From JAMWZF01 sp041628615 (lineage in GTDB: Bacteria > Pseudomonadota > Alphaproteobacteria > Rhodobacterales > Rhodobacteraceae), in the NCBI GenBank assembly GCA_041628615.1, contig JBFKOW010000003.1, positions 1-46,205 on the forward strand: DNA of 46,205 nt, given 5' to 3'. Within the stretch, counting starts at the first letter, position 1; every line of letters starts with the position of its first letter. This document shows positions 23,141 to 31,417 of the stretch, piece after piece. Below the pieces are notes generated by a model, which worked only from the letters and a program-made list of their open reading frames with translations, was not told the DNA's origin and did not search any database. The position numbers and the translations under genes are program-made.

Positions 23141-23977
23141 TCACGGCGCCTCGGACATCGTCGACAGGCGGACCGAGGCCGGCCGCGCCACGGGCCGCAG
23201 CGACGCGGTCACCAGGGTGTCGGGCCGGCAATAGTCCTGCTGGCGCGTCCAGTTCGCCATCTCGGCGATCTTGGCGCGGCTGGTCATCGGCCCCCAGTCC
23301 GCCGCGACGCCGCGCCAGCGCCCGTCATGCACCGCCACCGCGTTGTCGCGGGGAACGGTCACCGCCATGATCCGGATCGCGCAGGACAGGTTGGCTGCCG
23401 GGTTCATCAGCGCCGCGCCGGTCCGGGCCCGGCAGCCGTAGCGGCGGGCGGTGTCGGGATAGATCTGCAGCAGGCCGAACCAGCGGTTGCCGCCGCCCAC
23501 CGCGGTCGGCCGCCATGTGCTTTCGTATTTCGCCAGCGCCGACATCATGCCGACCCAGAAGGCCCGGCGCTGGATCGGGCCGGCATCCTCGTAGGCCGGG
23601 CACCAGCGGTCGATGTCGGCCGGCACCACCGCGGCGAGCGGCGCGCCGTGGGTTGCAAGGGCCGACATCGCCGCCCGGGTCCATTCGTCCCCGTCCTCGC
23701 GGAAGTCCCAGCGCGCCTCGGGCAGGAAATGGTCGGACCGGGCCAGCGGCCGGACCGCCGGTTCCCCGGTCTCGATCGTGACCGGGTAGCGCAGCATCCA
23801 GACCGGGCGGGCGACGGGCCGCGTCCCGGGAAGCCGGGCGCGTCTCGCGTCCTCACGCGCGATGGGGGCAACGCCGGGCAGGTCGGGACCGCTCAGCAGC
23901 AGCGGATCGGCCAGGGCAGAGATGGCCGAGAGCCCGGCCGCGATCACCCCCCAGATCAGGCGGCGGCAGGCAGACAT
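23141..23977 (-). CDS. SLT-like lytic transglycosylase domain protein (paralogue 1)
   Basis: This 278-residue secreted protein has a hydrophobic N terminus (LIWGVIAAGLSAISALA) as a signal peptide, a linker of about 80 residues, then a lysozyme-like domain: AFWVGMMSALAKYESTW with the putative catalytic Glu, the NRWFGLLQIYPDTARRYGC turn (the G.[LM]QI.P.TA motif of SLT enzymes), ANLSCAIRIMAVTV and VAADWGPM. It probably cleaves peptidoglycan in the periplasm. It is clearly related to the next gene, which is shorter and a lipoprotein. ATG 23977 is used; GTG 23986 is an alternative. Confidence 0.8.
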   Translation of the reverse strand: MSACRRLIWGVIAAGLSAISALADPLLLSGPDLPGVAPIAREDARRARLPGTRPVARPVWMLRYPVTIETGEPAVRPLARSDHFLPEARWDFREDGDEWTRAAMSALATHGAPLAAVVPADIDRWCPAYEDAGPIQRRAFWVGMMSALAKYESTWRPTAVGGGNRWFGLLQIYPDTARRYGCRARTGAALMNPAANLSCAIRIMAVTVPRDNAVAVHDGRWRGVAADWGPMTSRAKIAEMANWTRQQDYCRPDTLVTASLRPVARPASVRLSTMSEAP

Positions 23978-24084
23978 GCCGAGCACTCAATCCCGGAATT
24001 GCCCGGATTTCAAGCATCCTGCGCCGGGTGCCGCGCGGGTCCGGCCAGCCCGCGCCCGTCCGGCGGGCCGCTCCGGCGCCCGGT

Positions 24085-24699
24085 TCAGCTCTCGGTCGGG
24101 GCGCAGTAGGGCTGTGAACTGATCCAGTCGCGCATGTCCTCGCGCTTGCGCGCGGAGTGGAACGGGCCCCAGTCAGCGGCGAGCCCGCCCATGCCGGCGC
24201 TGACCACGCCGTCGCGCGGCACGGTGACGGCGGCGATGCGGATCGCGCAGGACAGGTTCAGTTCGCCATCCTTCAGCGCCTCGCCCGAGCGGGCGTCACA
24301 GCCATAGCCCCGGGCCGTGGCCGGGGCGATCTGCACCAGCCCGAACCAGCGGCCGCCGCCGCCGACGGCGCGTTCGTTCCAGGTGCTTTCATGCTTGGAG
24401 AGGGCCGACATCATCCCGGTCCAGAACGCTTTTCTGGCCTCCTCGGTGGCGTCGGCATAGCCCGGGCACCAAGTGCCGATATCGCGCGGAACGGTGGACA
24501 GGAGGGCCGCGCCGTGGGTTTCGAGCGCGGCGAGGCTGGCCTCGGTCCAGTCCTCGGCGCCGGGCTGGCCGGCCCAGCGCATGTCGTCGGCGGTGATCTC
24601 GACGGTCGCGGCGGGCGCCTTGGCATTCGACATGCCGGTCTCGGCGCAGGCGGACAGGCCCGCAAGGGCCGCGAATACGAACGGAATCGTCAGTCGCAT
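24085..24699 (-). CDS. SLT-like lytic transglycosylase lipoprotein (paralogue 2)
   Basis: This 204-residue protein begins MRLTIPFVFAALAGLSAC, a lipoprotein signal with lipobox GLSAC. The domain carries AFWTGMMSALSKHESTW (putative catalytic Glu), GRWFGLVQIAPATARGYGC, LNLSCAIRIAAVTVPRDGV and LAADWGPF. Alignment by eye with the gene 107 bp downstream shows roughly half the residues identical across 150 positions, including TVPRD, WCP.Y and the C-terminal Cys. So the pair is a tandem duplication with divergent N termini, one soluble and one lipid-anchored. A GTG at 24720 is an alternative start. Confidence 0.8.
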   Translation of the reverse strand: MRLTIPFVFAALAGLSACAETGMSNAKAPAATVEITADDMRWAGQPGAEDWTEASLAALETHGAALLSTVPRDIGTWCPGYADATEEARKAFWTGMMSALSKHESTWNERAVGGGGRWFGLVQIAPATARGYGCDARSGEALKDGELNLSCAIRIAAVTVPRDGVVSAGMGGLAADWGPFHSARKREDMRDWISSQPYCAPTES

Positions 24700-24749
24700 C
24701 TTGAAATGCTCTGGTGACACCGGGTCCGGCCCGGCAGCATTCCGCTATC

Positions 24750-24762
24750 GCTGCACTGCAGC
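24750..24762. promoter_or_regulatory. Perfect dyad between the SLT lipoprotein gene and gatB
   Basis: GCTGCA-C-TGCAGC is a perfect 13-bp dyad in the 193-bp divergent gap between the lipoprotein and gatB. It could be an operator or a small hairpin. The rest of that gap shows no gene. Confidence 0.3.
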
Positions 24763-24892
24763 ATTGTCCAGTCCGGCGTCCGGCATCGGCAAGGACCCGC
24801 CGATGCCCGGGGCCGGCGCGCCGGTCGCCGCCGACTTGCCCTCGGTCCCGTTGGGCCCTAGACGATGCGGGATGCCCTGACCGGAGACCGTC

Positions 24893-26455
24893 ATGCTCGA
24901 CCACCTGACCTACACCCCGCCGAAACCGAAGGTGATCGCCGGCGCCACCGGCGACTGGGAACTCGTGATCGGGATGGAGGTCCACGCGCAGGTCGCCTCG
25001 CAGGCGAAGCTGTTCTCCGGCGCCTCGACCCGGTTCGGCGCCGAGCCGAATTCCAACGTGTCGTTCATCGACGCCGGGATGCCGGGAATGCTCCCCGTCA
25101 TCAACGAGGGCTGCGTGGCGCTGGCGGTCCGCACCGGGCTGGGACTGAAGGCCGAGATCAACCTGAAATCCGCCTTCGACCGGAAGAACTACTTCTACCC
25201 GGACCTGCCGCAGGGCTACCAGATCAGCCAGCTCTACCATCCGATCGTCGGCGAGGGCGAGGTGATCGTGGACATGGGTCCGGGCGTCGCCCGCCGGGTC
25301 CGGATCGAGCGCATCCACCTCGAACAGGACGCCGGCAAGTCGATCCACGACATGGACCCGCACATGTCCTTCGTCGATCTCAACCGGACCGGCGTCGCGC
25401 TGATGGAGATCGTCAGCCGCCCCGACATCCGCGGCCCGGAAGAGGCGGCGGCCTATGTCGGCAAGCTGCGGCAGATCCTGCGCTACCTCGGCACCTGCGA
25501 CGGCAACATGCAGAACGGCAACCTGCGGGCCGACGTGAACGTCTCGGTCTGCCGCCCCGGGCAATACGAGAAATACCAGGAAACCCAGGATTTCAGCCAT
25601 CTCGGCACCCGCTGCGAGATCAAGAACATGAACTCGATGCGGTTCATCCAGCAGGCCATCGACTACGAGGCCCGCCGCCAGGTCGCGCTGCTGGAGGACG
25701 GCAAGACGGTGGTGCAGGAAACCCGCCTGTTCGACCCCGACAAGGGCGAAACCCGGTCGATGCGGTCCAAGGAAGAGGCCCACGACTACCGTTACTTCCC
25801 CTGCCCCGACCTGCTGCCGCTGGAAATCGAGCAGGACTGGGTCGATGCCATCGCCGCCGACCTTCCGGAACTGCCGGACGCCAAGAAGGCCCGTTTCGTC
25901 ACCGATTTCGGCCTGACCGAGTATGACGCCGACGTGCTGACCGCCGAGGCCGAGAACGCCGCCTATTTCGAGGAGGTTCTAGCTTCAACAGTAGGAACCG
26001 GCATTGAACCGACTGAAGTGCAAAGCTCTGGCAATACGGTAGCCAAGGGCATAGCCAACATAGTCGTCAACGATCTATTTGGCGCTCTCAAGAATGCGGA
26101 GCTTAACGTAACTCAGTCACCGATCTCGCCGAAGCAGCTTTCTGGAATTGTCGCTCTGATGAGGAAAGGTGAGATTTCAAGCAAGATCGGTAAGGAGCTA
26201 TTTGAAATCGTCTGGACCGAGGGCGGCGACCCTGCCGCGATCGTCGAGGCCCGGGGGATGAAGCAGGTCACCGACACCGGCGCCATCGAGGCGGCGGTGG
26301 ACGCCATCATCGCCGCCAACCCGGCCCAGGTCGAGAAGGCGCAGGCCAATCCCAAGCTGGTCGGCTGGTTCGTCGGTCAGGTGATGAAGGCCACCGGCGG
26401 AAAGGCCAACCCGCAGGCGGTGAACGAGATCGTCAGCGCCAGGCTCGGGCTCTGA
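24893..26455 (+). CDS. gatB: Aspartyl/glutamyl-tRNA amidotransferase subunit B
   Basis: GatB is the kinase/tRNA-binding subunit of GatCAB, which amidates misacylated Glu-tRNAGln and Asp-tRNAAsn. The signature is clear: WELVIGMEVHAQV, FSGASTRFGAEPN, YFYPDLPQGYQISQ, IERIHLEQDAGKSIHD, DLNRTGVALMEIVSRPD, RADVNVSVCRPG, TRCEIKNMNSMRF, EEAHDYRYFPCPDL. The C-terminal YqeY-like tail ends EIVSARLGL. At 520 residues it is full length. It is intact, but codons for residues 362-440 are AT-rich and unlike the rest (see the patch entry). gatA and gatC are not in this window, so the complex is encoded in at least two places. Confidence 0.95.
   Translation: MLDHLTYTPPKPKVIAGATGDWELVIGMEVHAQVASQAKLFSGASTRFGAEPNSNVSFIDAGMPGMLPVINEGCVALAVRTGLGLKAEINLKSAFDRKNYFYPDLPQGYQISQLYHPIVGEGEVIVDMGPGVARRVRIERIHLEQDAGKSIHDMDPHMSFVDLNRTGVALMEIVSRPDIRGPEEAAAYVGKLRQILRYLGTCDGNMQNGNLRADVNVSVCRPGQYEKYQETQDFSHLGTRCEIKNMNSMRFIQQAIDYEARRQVALLEDGKTVVQETRLFDPDKGETRSMRSKEEAHDYRYFPCPDLLPLEIEQDWVDAIAADLPELPDAKKARFVTDFGLTEYDADVLTAEAENAAYFEEVLASTVGTGIEPTEVQSSGNTVAKGIANIVVNDLFGALKNAELNVTQSPISPKQLSGIVALMRKGEISSKIGKELFEIVWTEGGDPAAIVEARGMKQVTDTGAIEAAVDAIIAANPAQVEKAQANPKLVGWFVGQVMKATGGKANPQAVNEIVSARLGL
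25976..26212 (+). other. AT-rich mosaic patch inside gatB
   Basis: Over these 79 codons, 39 end in A or T, against 8 of the 58 codons just upstream. GC over 25981-26220 is about 49 percent by direct count. The frame stays open and the edges are sharp: normal codon use resumes at TGGACCGAGGGCGG after 26212. The encoded helical/YqeY-like segment is plausible GatB sequence (GIANIVVNDLFGALKNAELN, SPISPKQLSGIVALM). This is best read as homologous replacement of an internal segment from a lower-GC donor. Confidence 0.7.
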
Positions 26456-26519
26456 TCCCCCCGATCCGGACGCCGTCCCGGGCATTCCCGCGCGCGGGAG
26501 GGCCCGCGCCCGGCCCCGC

Positions 26520-27188
26520 TCAGGCCCCGCGCCGGCGCAAGAAGGTCAGCGCCCCGAAGCCCGAGAGGAGCAACACCGCCGGCATCGGCAGCGGCACCAC
26601 GCCGGTGTTGTTGCCGCCGCCGGGGGTGGTCAAGACGATGTTGGCGAATTCGAAGGCCGGGTTGGTCGAGGAGAAGACCACCCGGTCGAAGGCCGTGTCC
26701 GACATGATGGTCACGTAGGACGCGCCGAGCCCGAAAGGCTCGTTGCTGGACGGCTCGAAATCGTCGCTGTCCACCGTGCCCAGCAGGACGTCCCGGTGGA
26801 AGAATTGCATCAAGTTGTAGGTGTCGATGGACCCCCAGAGCAAGCTGATCCCCAGCGCGTTGAAGGTCATGCTGAGCGTTGCGGGGGACGGCGCGGTGGT
26901 GTTGTGCGGCCCCACCGCGAAGTACGAATAGCCCTCGAAGCCGGGCAGCGGCGTGCCGGTGGCGCTGCCGTCGTAGGGCGACCGGCTGACCCGCATCAGC
27001 GATCCGGTCCAGATCGCGGCGTCGATGCTGACGCCGGGCTGCAGGGATGTGCCCTTCGTGGGATCGATCAGGGCGTAGGCATCTGCACCGTCGCCGTGGT
27101 TCTGAACGGTCAGCGTCGCTGCCGTCACCGGCCCCGTCGCCGCGACACCGATCAGCCACGCCGCCGCCACAATTCTCCGCAGGAACAT
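26520..27188 (-). CDS. VPLPA-CTERM sorted secreted protein
   Basis: A 222-residue product has signal peptide MFLRRIVAAAWLIGVAATGPVTA, a beta-rich middle part (TLTVQNHGDGADAYALIDPTKG, FEGYSYFAVGPHNTTAPSPATLSMTFNALG, SYVTIMSDTAFDRVVFSSTNPAFEFANIVL) and the C-terminal sorting signal VPLPMPAVLLLSGFGALTFLRRRGA: a VPLPA-like motif, one hydrophobic helix and a basic end. Such proteins are processed by an exosortase-type enzyme and exported to the surface, often with exopolysaccharide. No exosortase gene is in the window. The function of the mature domain is unknown. The ATG follows TTGGAGAAG. Confidence 0.85.
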   Translation of the reverse strand: MFLRRIVAAAWLIGVAATGPVTAATLTVQNHGDGADAYALIDPTKGTSLQPGVSIDAAIWTGSLMRVSRSPYDGSATGTPLPGFEGYSYFAVGPHNTTAPSPATLSMTFNALGISLLWGSIDTYNLMQFFHRDVLLGTVDSDDFEPSSNEPFGLGASYVTIMSDTAFDRVVFSSTNPAFEFANIVLTTPGGGNNTGVVPLPMPAVLLLSGFGALTFLRRRGA

Positions 27189-27235
27189 CTTCTTCTCCAA
27201 CAATGCCGGGCCCGTCCTCAGCATGCGATACGATA

Positions 27236-27253
27236 TAGGATGGCCATATCCTA
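27236..27253. promoter_or_regulatory. Inverted repeat upstream of the VPLPA-CTERM gene
   Basis: TAGGAT-GGCCAT-ATCCTA is a perfect 6-bp-arm dyad 48 bp upstream of the VPLPA-CTERM start, in an AT-rich stretch, and is a candidate operator. The rest of the 282-bp gap 27189-27470 contains no credible gene; the open frames there lack coding bias and a plausible start. Confidence 0.4.
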
Positions 27254-27470
27254 ACGCTTGCCTGAATTGGTTAACGCCGGGAAAACTTTGCGTGATTTCC
27301 CCTCGAAGGCGCTGCTGCGGCAACAGTGGGGCCGGTATGTGGCGCCCGTTTCCGTTTCCCGCCGAAATGAGGCCCGGCCGGCCCTCCGCCCCTTTGCGAA
27401 AATCGAAACAATCGGCCCCGCGACGTCGAATTGTTGCAATCCGCGGCAGCCCACGGGATCGGCAGAAGCG

Positions 27471-27725
27471 TCAGGAGACGGTCAGCCCCAGGGCGTGGAT
27501 TCGCCCGAGGACGTCCTCGCCCAGCGCGGCGTGGACGGCGCGGTGCCGGGCCACGCGCGGCATCGCGGCCAGTGCCGGGGCGGCGATGGTGACGTGCCAG
27601 TGACTCTCGCCCGACCCGTCGTCGCCGGAATGTCCGGCATGGCGCGCGCTGTCGTTGCGCACCTCCAGTTCGGTCGGCGCGAAGGCCGATTCCAGCCGTT
27701 CGCGAATCTGCTGTTCAAGCCCCAT
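27471..27725 (-). CDS. bolA: BolA-family protein
   Basis: This 84-residue protein has the BolA core: NDSARHAGHSGDDGSGESHWHVTIAAPALAAMPRVARHRAVHAALGEDVLGRIHALGLTV, including the invariant HAGH, the RHR.VH helix and the IHAL end. BolA proteins bind [2Fe-2S] clusters with monothiol glutaredoxins in iron-sulfur and iron regulation. No grx gene is adjacent. It diverges from the J-domain gene across 74 bp, an arrangement I associate with Rhodobacterales. Confidence 0.92.
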   Translation of the reverse strand: MGLEQQIRERLESAFAPTELEVRNDSARHAGHSGDDGSGESHWHVTIAAPALAAMPRVARHRAVHAALGEDVLGRIHALGLTVS

Positions 27726-27799
27726 TATTTTCGGCCCACCCCTTCAATCCTGCGCCGGTCGGTTTAAACTCCTGCGTCCGAGTCGGAAAGGTGGACACC

Positions 27800-28429
27800 A
27801 TGCGCAAGGATGACCCGTTCGGTTTCGACATCTCGGTGTCGGCGTCCAAGAAGAAGAAACCGCGCGGCCGGCGCGGGATGTCCGGCGCCTTCGAGACCAG
27901 CACGCGAGTCTGCGACCACGAGGGCTGCGAGGAGGCGGGCAAGTACCGCGCCCCCAAGAGCCCGGATTCGCTCGACGATTTCTACTGGTTCTGCAAGGAC
28001 CACGTCCGGGAATACAACCTGAAGTGGAACTTTTTCGAGACCTCCACCGAGGCCGACCTCGAAGCCCAGATCGCCCGCGACCGGGTCTGGGAGCGCGAGA
28101 CCAAGCCGTTCCGCAAGACGATCGAGGAACGCGCCTGGGCGCGGCTCGGGATCGAGGACCCGCACCAGGTGCTGGGCGCGAATGCCACCCGCAATCCCGG
28201 CAAGTCGGTGACGGGCACCCGCCGGCTGCCGCCGACCGAGCGCCGCGCGATCGAGATCCTCGACGCCCGCGACGACTGGACCAAGGCCGAGATCCGCAAG
28301 GCCTACAAGGCGCTCATCAAGGTGCTGCATCCCGACATGAACGGCGGCGACCGCAGCCAGGAAGAGCAACTGGCCGAGGTCGTCTGGGCCTGGGACCAGA
28401 TCAGGGCGTCCCGATCCTTCAAGGACTGA
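27800..28429 (+). CDS. J-domain (DnaJ-like) protein with N-terminal Cys/His region
   Basis: This 209-residue co-chaperone-like protein carries its J domain at the C terminus: DDWTKAEIRKAYKALIKVLHPDMNGGDRSQEEQLAEVVWAWDQI, with the HPD tripeptide that stimulates Hsp70. The N-terminal half has CDHEGCEEAGKYRAP and DFYWFCKDHVREYN, four Cys/His groups that could hold zinc. It lacks the G/F and CxxCxGxG regions of true DnaJ. ATG 27800 with GGAAAGG upstream is preferred over GTG 27791. In many relatives cobS/cobT follow this gene; here rnd lies convergent instead. Confidence 0.88.
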   Translation: MRKDDPFGFDISVSASKKKKPRGRRGMSGAFETSTRVCDHEGCEEAGKYRAPKSPDSLDDFYWFCKDHVREYNLKWNFFETSTEADLEAQIARDRVWERETKPFRKTIEERAWARLGIEDPHQVLGANATRNPGKSVTGTRRLPPTERRAIEILDARDDWTKAEIRKAYKALIKVLHPDMNGGDRSQEEQLAEVVWAWDQIRASRSFKD

Positions 28430-28462
28430 AGCCGGGACGCCGGACCGGCGGCCGGACGGCCG

Positions 28463-29620
28463 CTAGAGCTCGATCGCCTCGACCTTTTCGCCTTTCACAG
28501 CCAGCGCCACCTCGCCGTTGCACAGCGCCAGCGCGGCCTTGCCGAATACCTCGGCGCGCCAGCCGCGCAACGCGGGCAGGTCGCGGCGGCCGGCCGCTAT
28601 GGCGTCGAGATCGGCCGCGGTCGCGATCAGCTTCTGCGCCACCCCCTCGTTGTCGGCGCAGGCCTTCAGGAGCACGCGCAAGAGGTCGGCCAGCGCCGGA
28701 TTGACCTGCATCCGCTCCCGGCTCGTGTCGGGCCGGGGCATGTCCTCGGGCGCGGTCTCGATCCCGGCCCCGATCGCCGCGAGGATTCCATCGGCGATCT
28801 CGCCGCGGCGGGCCTCCCGCAGCAGCAGCCTGGACCGGCCGAGATCCTGATGCGAGCGCGGCTTCGTCGAGGCCAGCTCGATCAGCGCGTCGTCCTTGAA
28901 CACCCGGTTGCGCGGGATGTTGCGGGACTGCGCATAGCCCTCACGGAATCGCGCCAGTTCCTTCACGATGGCGAGGAACTTGGGCGAATTGGTCCGCGTC
29001 TTGATCCGCTGCCAGGCCTCGGACGGGTCGGTCCGGTAGGTGCCCGGATCGCTCAGGATCGCCATTTCCTCGGCCACCCACTTGATCCGGCCATTGCGGT
29101 CGAGCTCGGCCTTGAGGTGTTCGTAGATCTCGCGCAGGTGGGTCACGTCGGCCAGCGCATAGGCCTTCTGGGCCTCGGTGAGCGGCCGCCGCGACCAGTC
29201 GGTGAAGCGCGACGACTTGTCGAGACCGGCGCGGGCGATCTTGCGCACCAGCGTCTCGTAGCCGACCTGTTCGCCGAAACCGCAGACCATCGCCGCGACC
29301 TGGGTGTCGAACAGCGGCTCGGGGATCAGCCCGGCATCGACGTAGAAGATCTCGAGATCCTGCCGCGCGGCGTGGAACACCTTGACCACCCCGTGGTCGC
29401 GGAACAGGCCGTAGAGCGGTTCGAGCGACAGCCCCTCGACCATCGGATCGACCAGCACCGCGTCACCGTCGCCGCCGCCCGGATAGGCCAGCTGGATCAG
29501 GCAGAGCCTGGAATAGTAGGTCCGCTCGCGCAGGAACTCGGTATCGACGGTGACATAGGGATGCTGCGCGGCCCGGGTGCAGAAGTCCGCGAGGGCCTCG
29601 GTGGTGGTCAATGTCTGCAT
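28463..29620 (-). CDS. rnd: Ribonuclease D
   Basis: This is a 385-residue 3'-5' exoribonuclease of the DEDD family that trims tRNA precursors. The exonuclease motifs are VTVDTEFLRERTYYSRLCLIQLA (Asp, Glu), VFHAARQDLEIFY (Asp) and TEAQKAYALADVTHLREIY (Tyr, Asp; DEDDy type). The HRDC region follows (ARFREGYAQSRNIPRNRVFKDDALIELA). ATG 29620 directly follows a TTG, which could also initiate. It lies 69 bp downstream of purN on the same strand, the conserved purM-purN-rnd order. Confidence 0.94.
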   Translation of the reverse strand: MQTLTTTEALADFCTRAAQHPYVTVDTEFLRERTYYSRLCLIQLAYPGGGDGDAVLVDPMVEGLSLEPLYGLFRDHGVVKVFHAARQDLEIFYVDAGLIPEPLFDTQVAAMVCGFGEQVGYETLVRKIARAGLDKSSRFTDWSRRPLTEAQKAYALADVTHLREIYEHLKAELDRNGRIKWVAEEMAILSDPGTYRTDPSEAWQRIKTRTNSPKFLAIVKELARFREGYAQSRNIPRNRVFKDDALIELASTKPRSHQDLGRSRLLLREARRGEIADGILAAIGAGIETAPEDMPRPDTSRERMQVNPALADLLRVLLKACADNEGVAQKLIATAADLDAIAAGRRDLPALRGWRAEVFGKAALALCNGEVALAVKGEKVEAIEL

Positions 29621-29689
29621 CAACTGCCTCTTGCGCCGGTTCGTCCGGCAGTCCCCCCTGATAGGAAAATCGGCCCCGGTTGGAAAGTC

Positions 29690-30277
29690 TCAGAGTGCGA
29701 TCGGCGTCCGGTCACCCTCGGCGAAGCGGCGCAACACCGCGGGGTAGAGCCGGTGTTCGAGCGGCAGCAGCCGGGCGGCCAGCGTTTCGGGGGTGTCGCC
29801 CGGTTCGATCCTCAGCCGCGCCTGCCCGAGGATCGGCCCGCCGTCGAGATCGGCGGTCACCTCGTGGACCGTGCAGCCGTGTTCGGCATCGCCCGCGGCC
29901 AGCGCCCGCGCGTGGGTGTCGAGACCGCGGTATTTCGGCAGCAGCGACGGGTGGATGTTGAGCATCCGGCCGGTCCAGCGCGCGACGAAACCGGGCGTCA
30001 GGATCCGCATGAACCCGGCGAGGCAGATGATGTCGGGCGCCGCCGCGGCGAGACGGTCCTGCAGCGCGGCCTCGAAGGCCGGGCGGTCGCCGCCGAACCG
30101 GCGATGGTCGACGGTTTCGGTCGGGATGCCCCGCGCCGCCGCCTTGTCCAGCCCCCCCGCCCCCGGGACGTTGGACAGCACCAGCACCGGCCGCGCCGGG
30201 TGATCGCCGGTCATCGACGCCGCCAGCGCCTCCATGTTGGACCCGCCGCCGGAGATCAGGATGGCGACCCGTTTCAC
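29690..30277 (-). CDS. purN: Phosphoribosylglycinamide formyltransferase
   Basis: PurN adds the first formyl group in purine synthesis using 10-formyl-THF (GAR to FGAR). Hallmarks are VAILISGGGSNMEALAAS, VLVLSNVPGAGGL, ICLAGFMRILTPGFV, the catalytic-site NIHPSLLPKYRGLDTHARAL (Asn, His) and GCTVHEVTADLDGGPIL with its Asp. From a GTG start it has 195 residues. The GTG overlaps the purM TGA stop (GTGA), so translation is coupled to purM. Confidence 0.94.
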   Translation of the reverse strand: MKRVAILISGGGSNMEALAASMTGDHPARPVLVLSNVPGAGGLDKAAARGIPTETVDHRRFGGDRPAFEAALQDRLAAAAPDIICLAGFMRILTPGFVARWTGRMLNIHPSLLPKYRGLDTHARALAAGDAEHGCTVHEVTADLDGGPILGQARLRIEPGDTPETLAARLLPLEHRLYPAVLRRFAEGDRTPIAL

Positions 30278-31317
30278 CCCAGCGTCCCGGCAAACCGCAC
30301 GCCGTCGCCGGGCACGACCTCGCCCAGCTTCACCACCGTCTCGCCGCCGTCCCGCAGCGCCCCGGCGACCGCGCCCAGCGCCTCGGGCGCGACGCAGACC
30401 ACCATGCCGATGCCGCAGTTGAAGGTCTTGAGCATCTCGGCCTCGGCGATGGCGCCGCTGCGCATCATCCAGCGGAACACCGGCGGCAGGTTCCAGGCGC
30501 CCAGGTCGATCGCGGCGCCCAGCCCCTCGGGCAGCATCCGCGGCACGTTCTCGGTCAGCCCGCCGCCGGTGATGTGGGCCAGCCCGCGGACCCCGCCCGC
30601 GGCGATCGCGTCGAGCACCGGACGGACATAGAGCCGGGTCGGGGTCAGAAGCACCTCGCCGATGGTGCCGGCGCCGAAGGGCGAGGGTTCGCCCCAGCTC
30701 AGCCCCGCATGCTCGACCACCCGCCGCACCAGCGAGAAACCGTTGGAATGGATCCCGTCCGAGGCCAGCCCGAGCAGGATATCGCCCGCGGCGACCCCGG
30801 CAGGCAGCGCCGTGCCGCGCTCCATCGCGCCCACCGCGAACCCCGCAAGGTCGAAATCGCCCGCGCCGTACATCCCCGGCATCTCGGCCGTCTCGCCGCC
30901 GATCAGCGCGCAGCCCGACCGGGCGCAGCCCTCGGCGATGCCCTCGATCACCGCCGCCGCGGTGTCGGTGTCGAGCTTGCCGGTGGCGAAATAGTCGAGG
31001 AAGAACAGCGGCTCCGCGCCCTGACAGACGAGATCGTTGACGCACATCGCGACAAGGTCGATGCCGACGCCGGCGACGTGGCCGGTGTCGATGGCGATGC
31101 GCAGCTTGGTGCCCACGCCGTCGGTCGCGGCGACCAGCACCGGGTCGGTGAACCCCGCCGCCTTGAGGTCGAACAGCCCGCCGAAGCCGCCCAGCCCCGA
31201 CACCACGCCGGGCCGGTTCGTGCGCTTCGCCGCCGGGCCGATCCTTCGGACGAGTTCGTTGCCCGCGTCGATATCCACGCCCGCCTCGGCATAGGTCAGC
31301 CCGTTCTTGCCGCTCAT
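30274..31317 (-). CDS. purM: Phosphoribosylformylglycinamidine cyclo-ligase
   Basis: PurM closes the imidazole ring (FGAM to AIR) with ATP. Characteristic segments are LTYAEAGVDIDAGNELV, PVLVAATDGVGTKLRIA, GIDLVAMCVNDLVCQGAEPLFFLDYFATG, ALIGGETAEMPGMY, LGLASDGIHSNGFSLVR, HITGGGLTENVPRMLP and EMLKTFNCGIGM. It is 347 residues from ATG 31317; an ATG two codons earlier (31323) is possible, but GGGG lies at better spacing for 31317. It heads the purM-purN pair. Confidence 0.95.
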   Translation of the reverse strand: MSGKNGLTYAEAGVDIDAGNELVRRIGPAAKRTNRPGVVSGLGGFGGLFDLKAAGFTDPVLVAATDGVGTKLRIAIDTGHVAGVGIDLVAMCVNDLVCQGAEPLFFLDYFATGKLDTDTAAAVIEGIAEGCARSGCALIGGETAEMPGMYGAGDFDLAGFAVGAMERGTALPAGVAAGDILLGLASDGIHSNGFSLVRRVVEHAGLSWGEPSPFGAGTIGEVLLTPTRLYVRPVLDAIAAGGVRGLAHITGGGLTENVPRMLPEGLGAAIDLGAWNLPPVFRWMMRSGAIAEAEMLKTFNCGIGMVVCVAPEALGAVAGALRDGGETVVKLGEVVPGDGVRFAGTLG

Positions 31318-31417
31318 GGTCATCCCCGTCGCTCGCCTGCCCGGCAGGTAGCCGAAGCGGCGCGCGGGCGCAACGCGGCTTGACTGCCCTTGCGCCGCTG
31401 GTAGGACGGCCTTGGCC

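Noticed and set aside
23988..24001. CAAT-N6-ATTG dyad upstream of SLT paralogue 1
   Set aside because: It is short and overlaps the expected ribosome-binding area; no second copy was seen near paralogue 2.
26486..26499. Perfect 14-bp palindrome TCCCGCGCGCGGGA between gatB and the VPLPA-CTERM gene as a terminator
   Set aside because: It has no loop and no T-run; such GC palindromes are common by chance at this base composition. It may still help stop convergent transcription.
27258..27767. Rightward frames over the VPLPA-bolA gap as a gene
   Set aside because: They run through the promoter-like AT-rich gap and then antisense to bolA, with no family resemblance.
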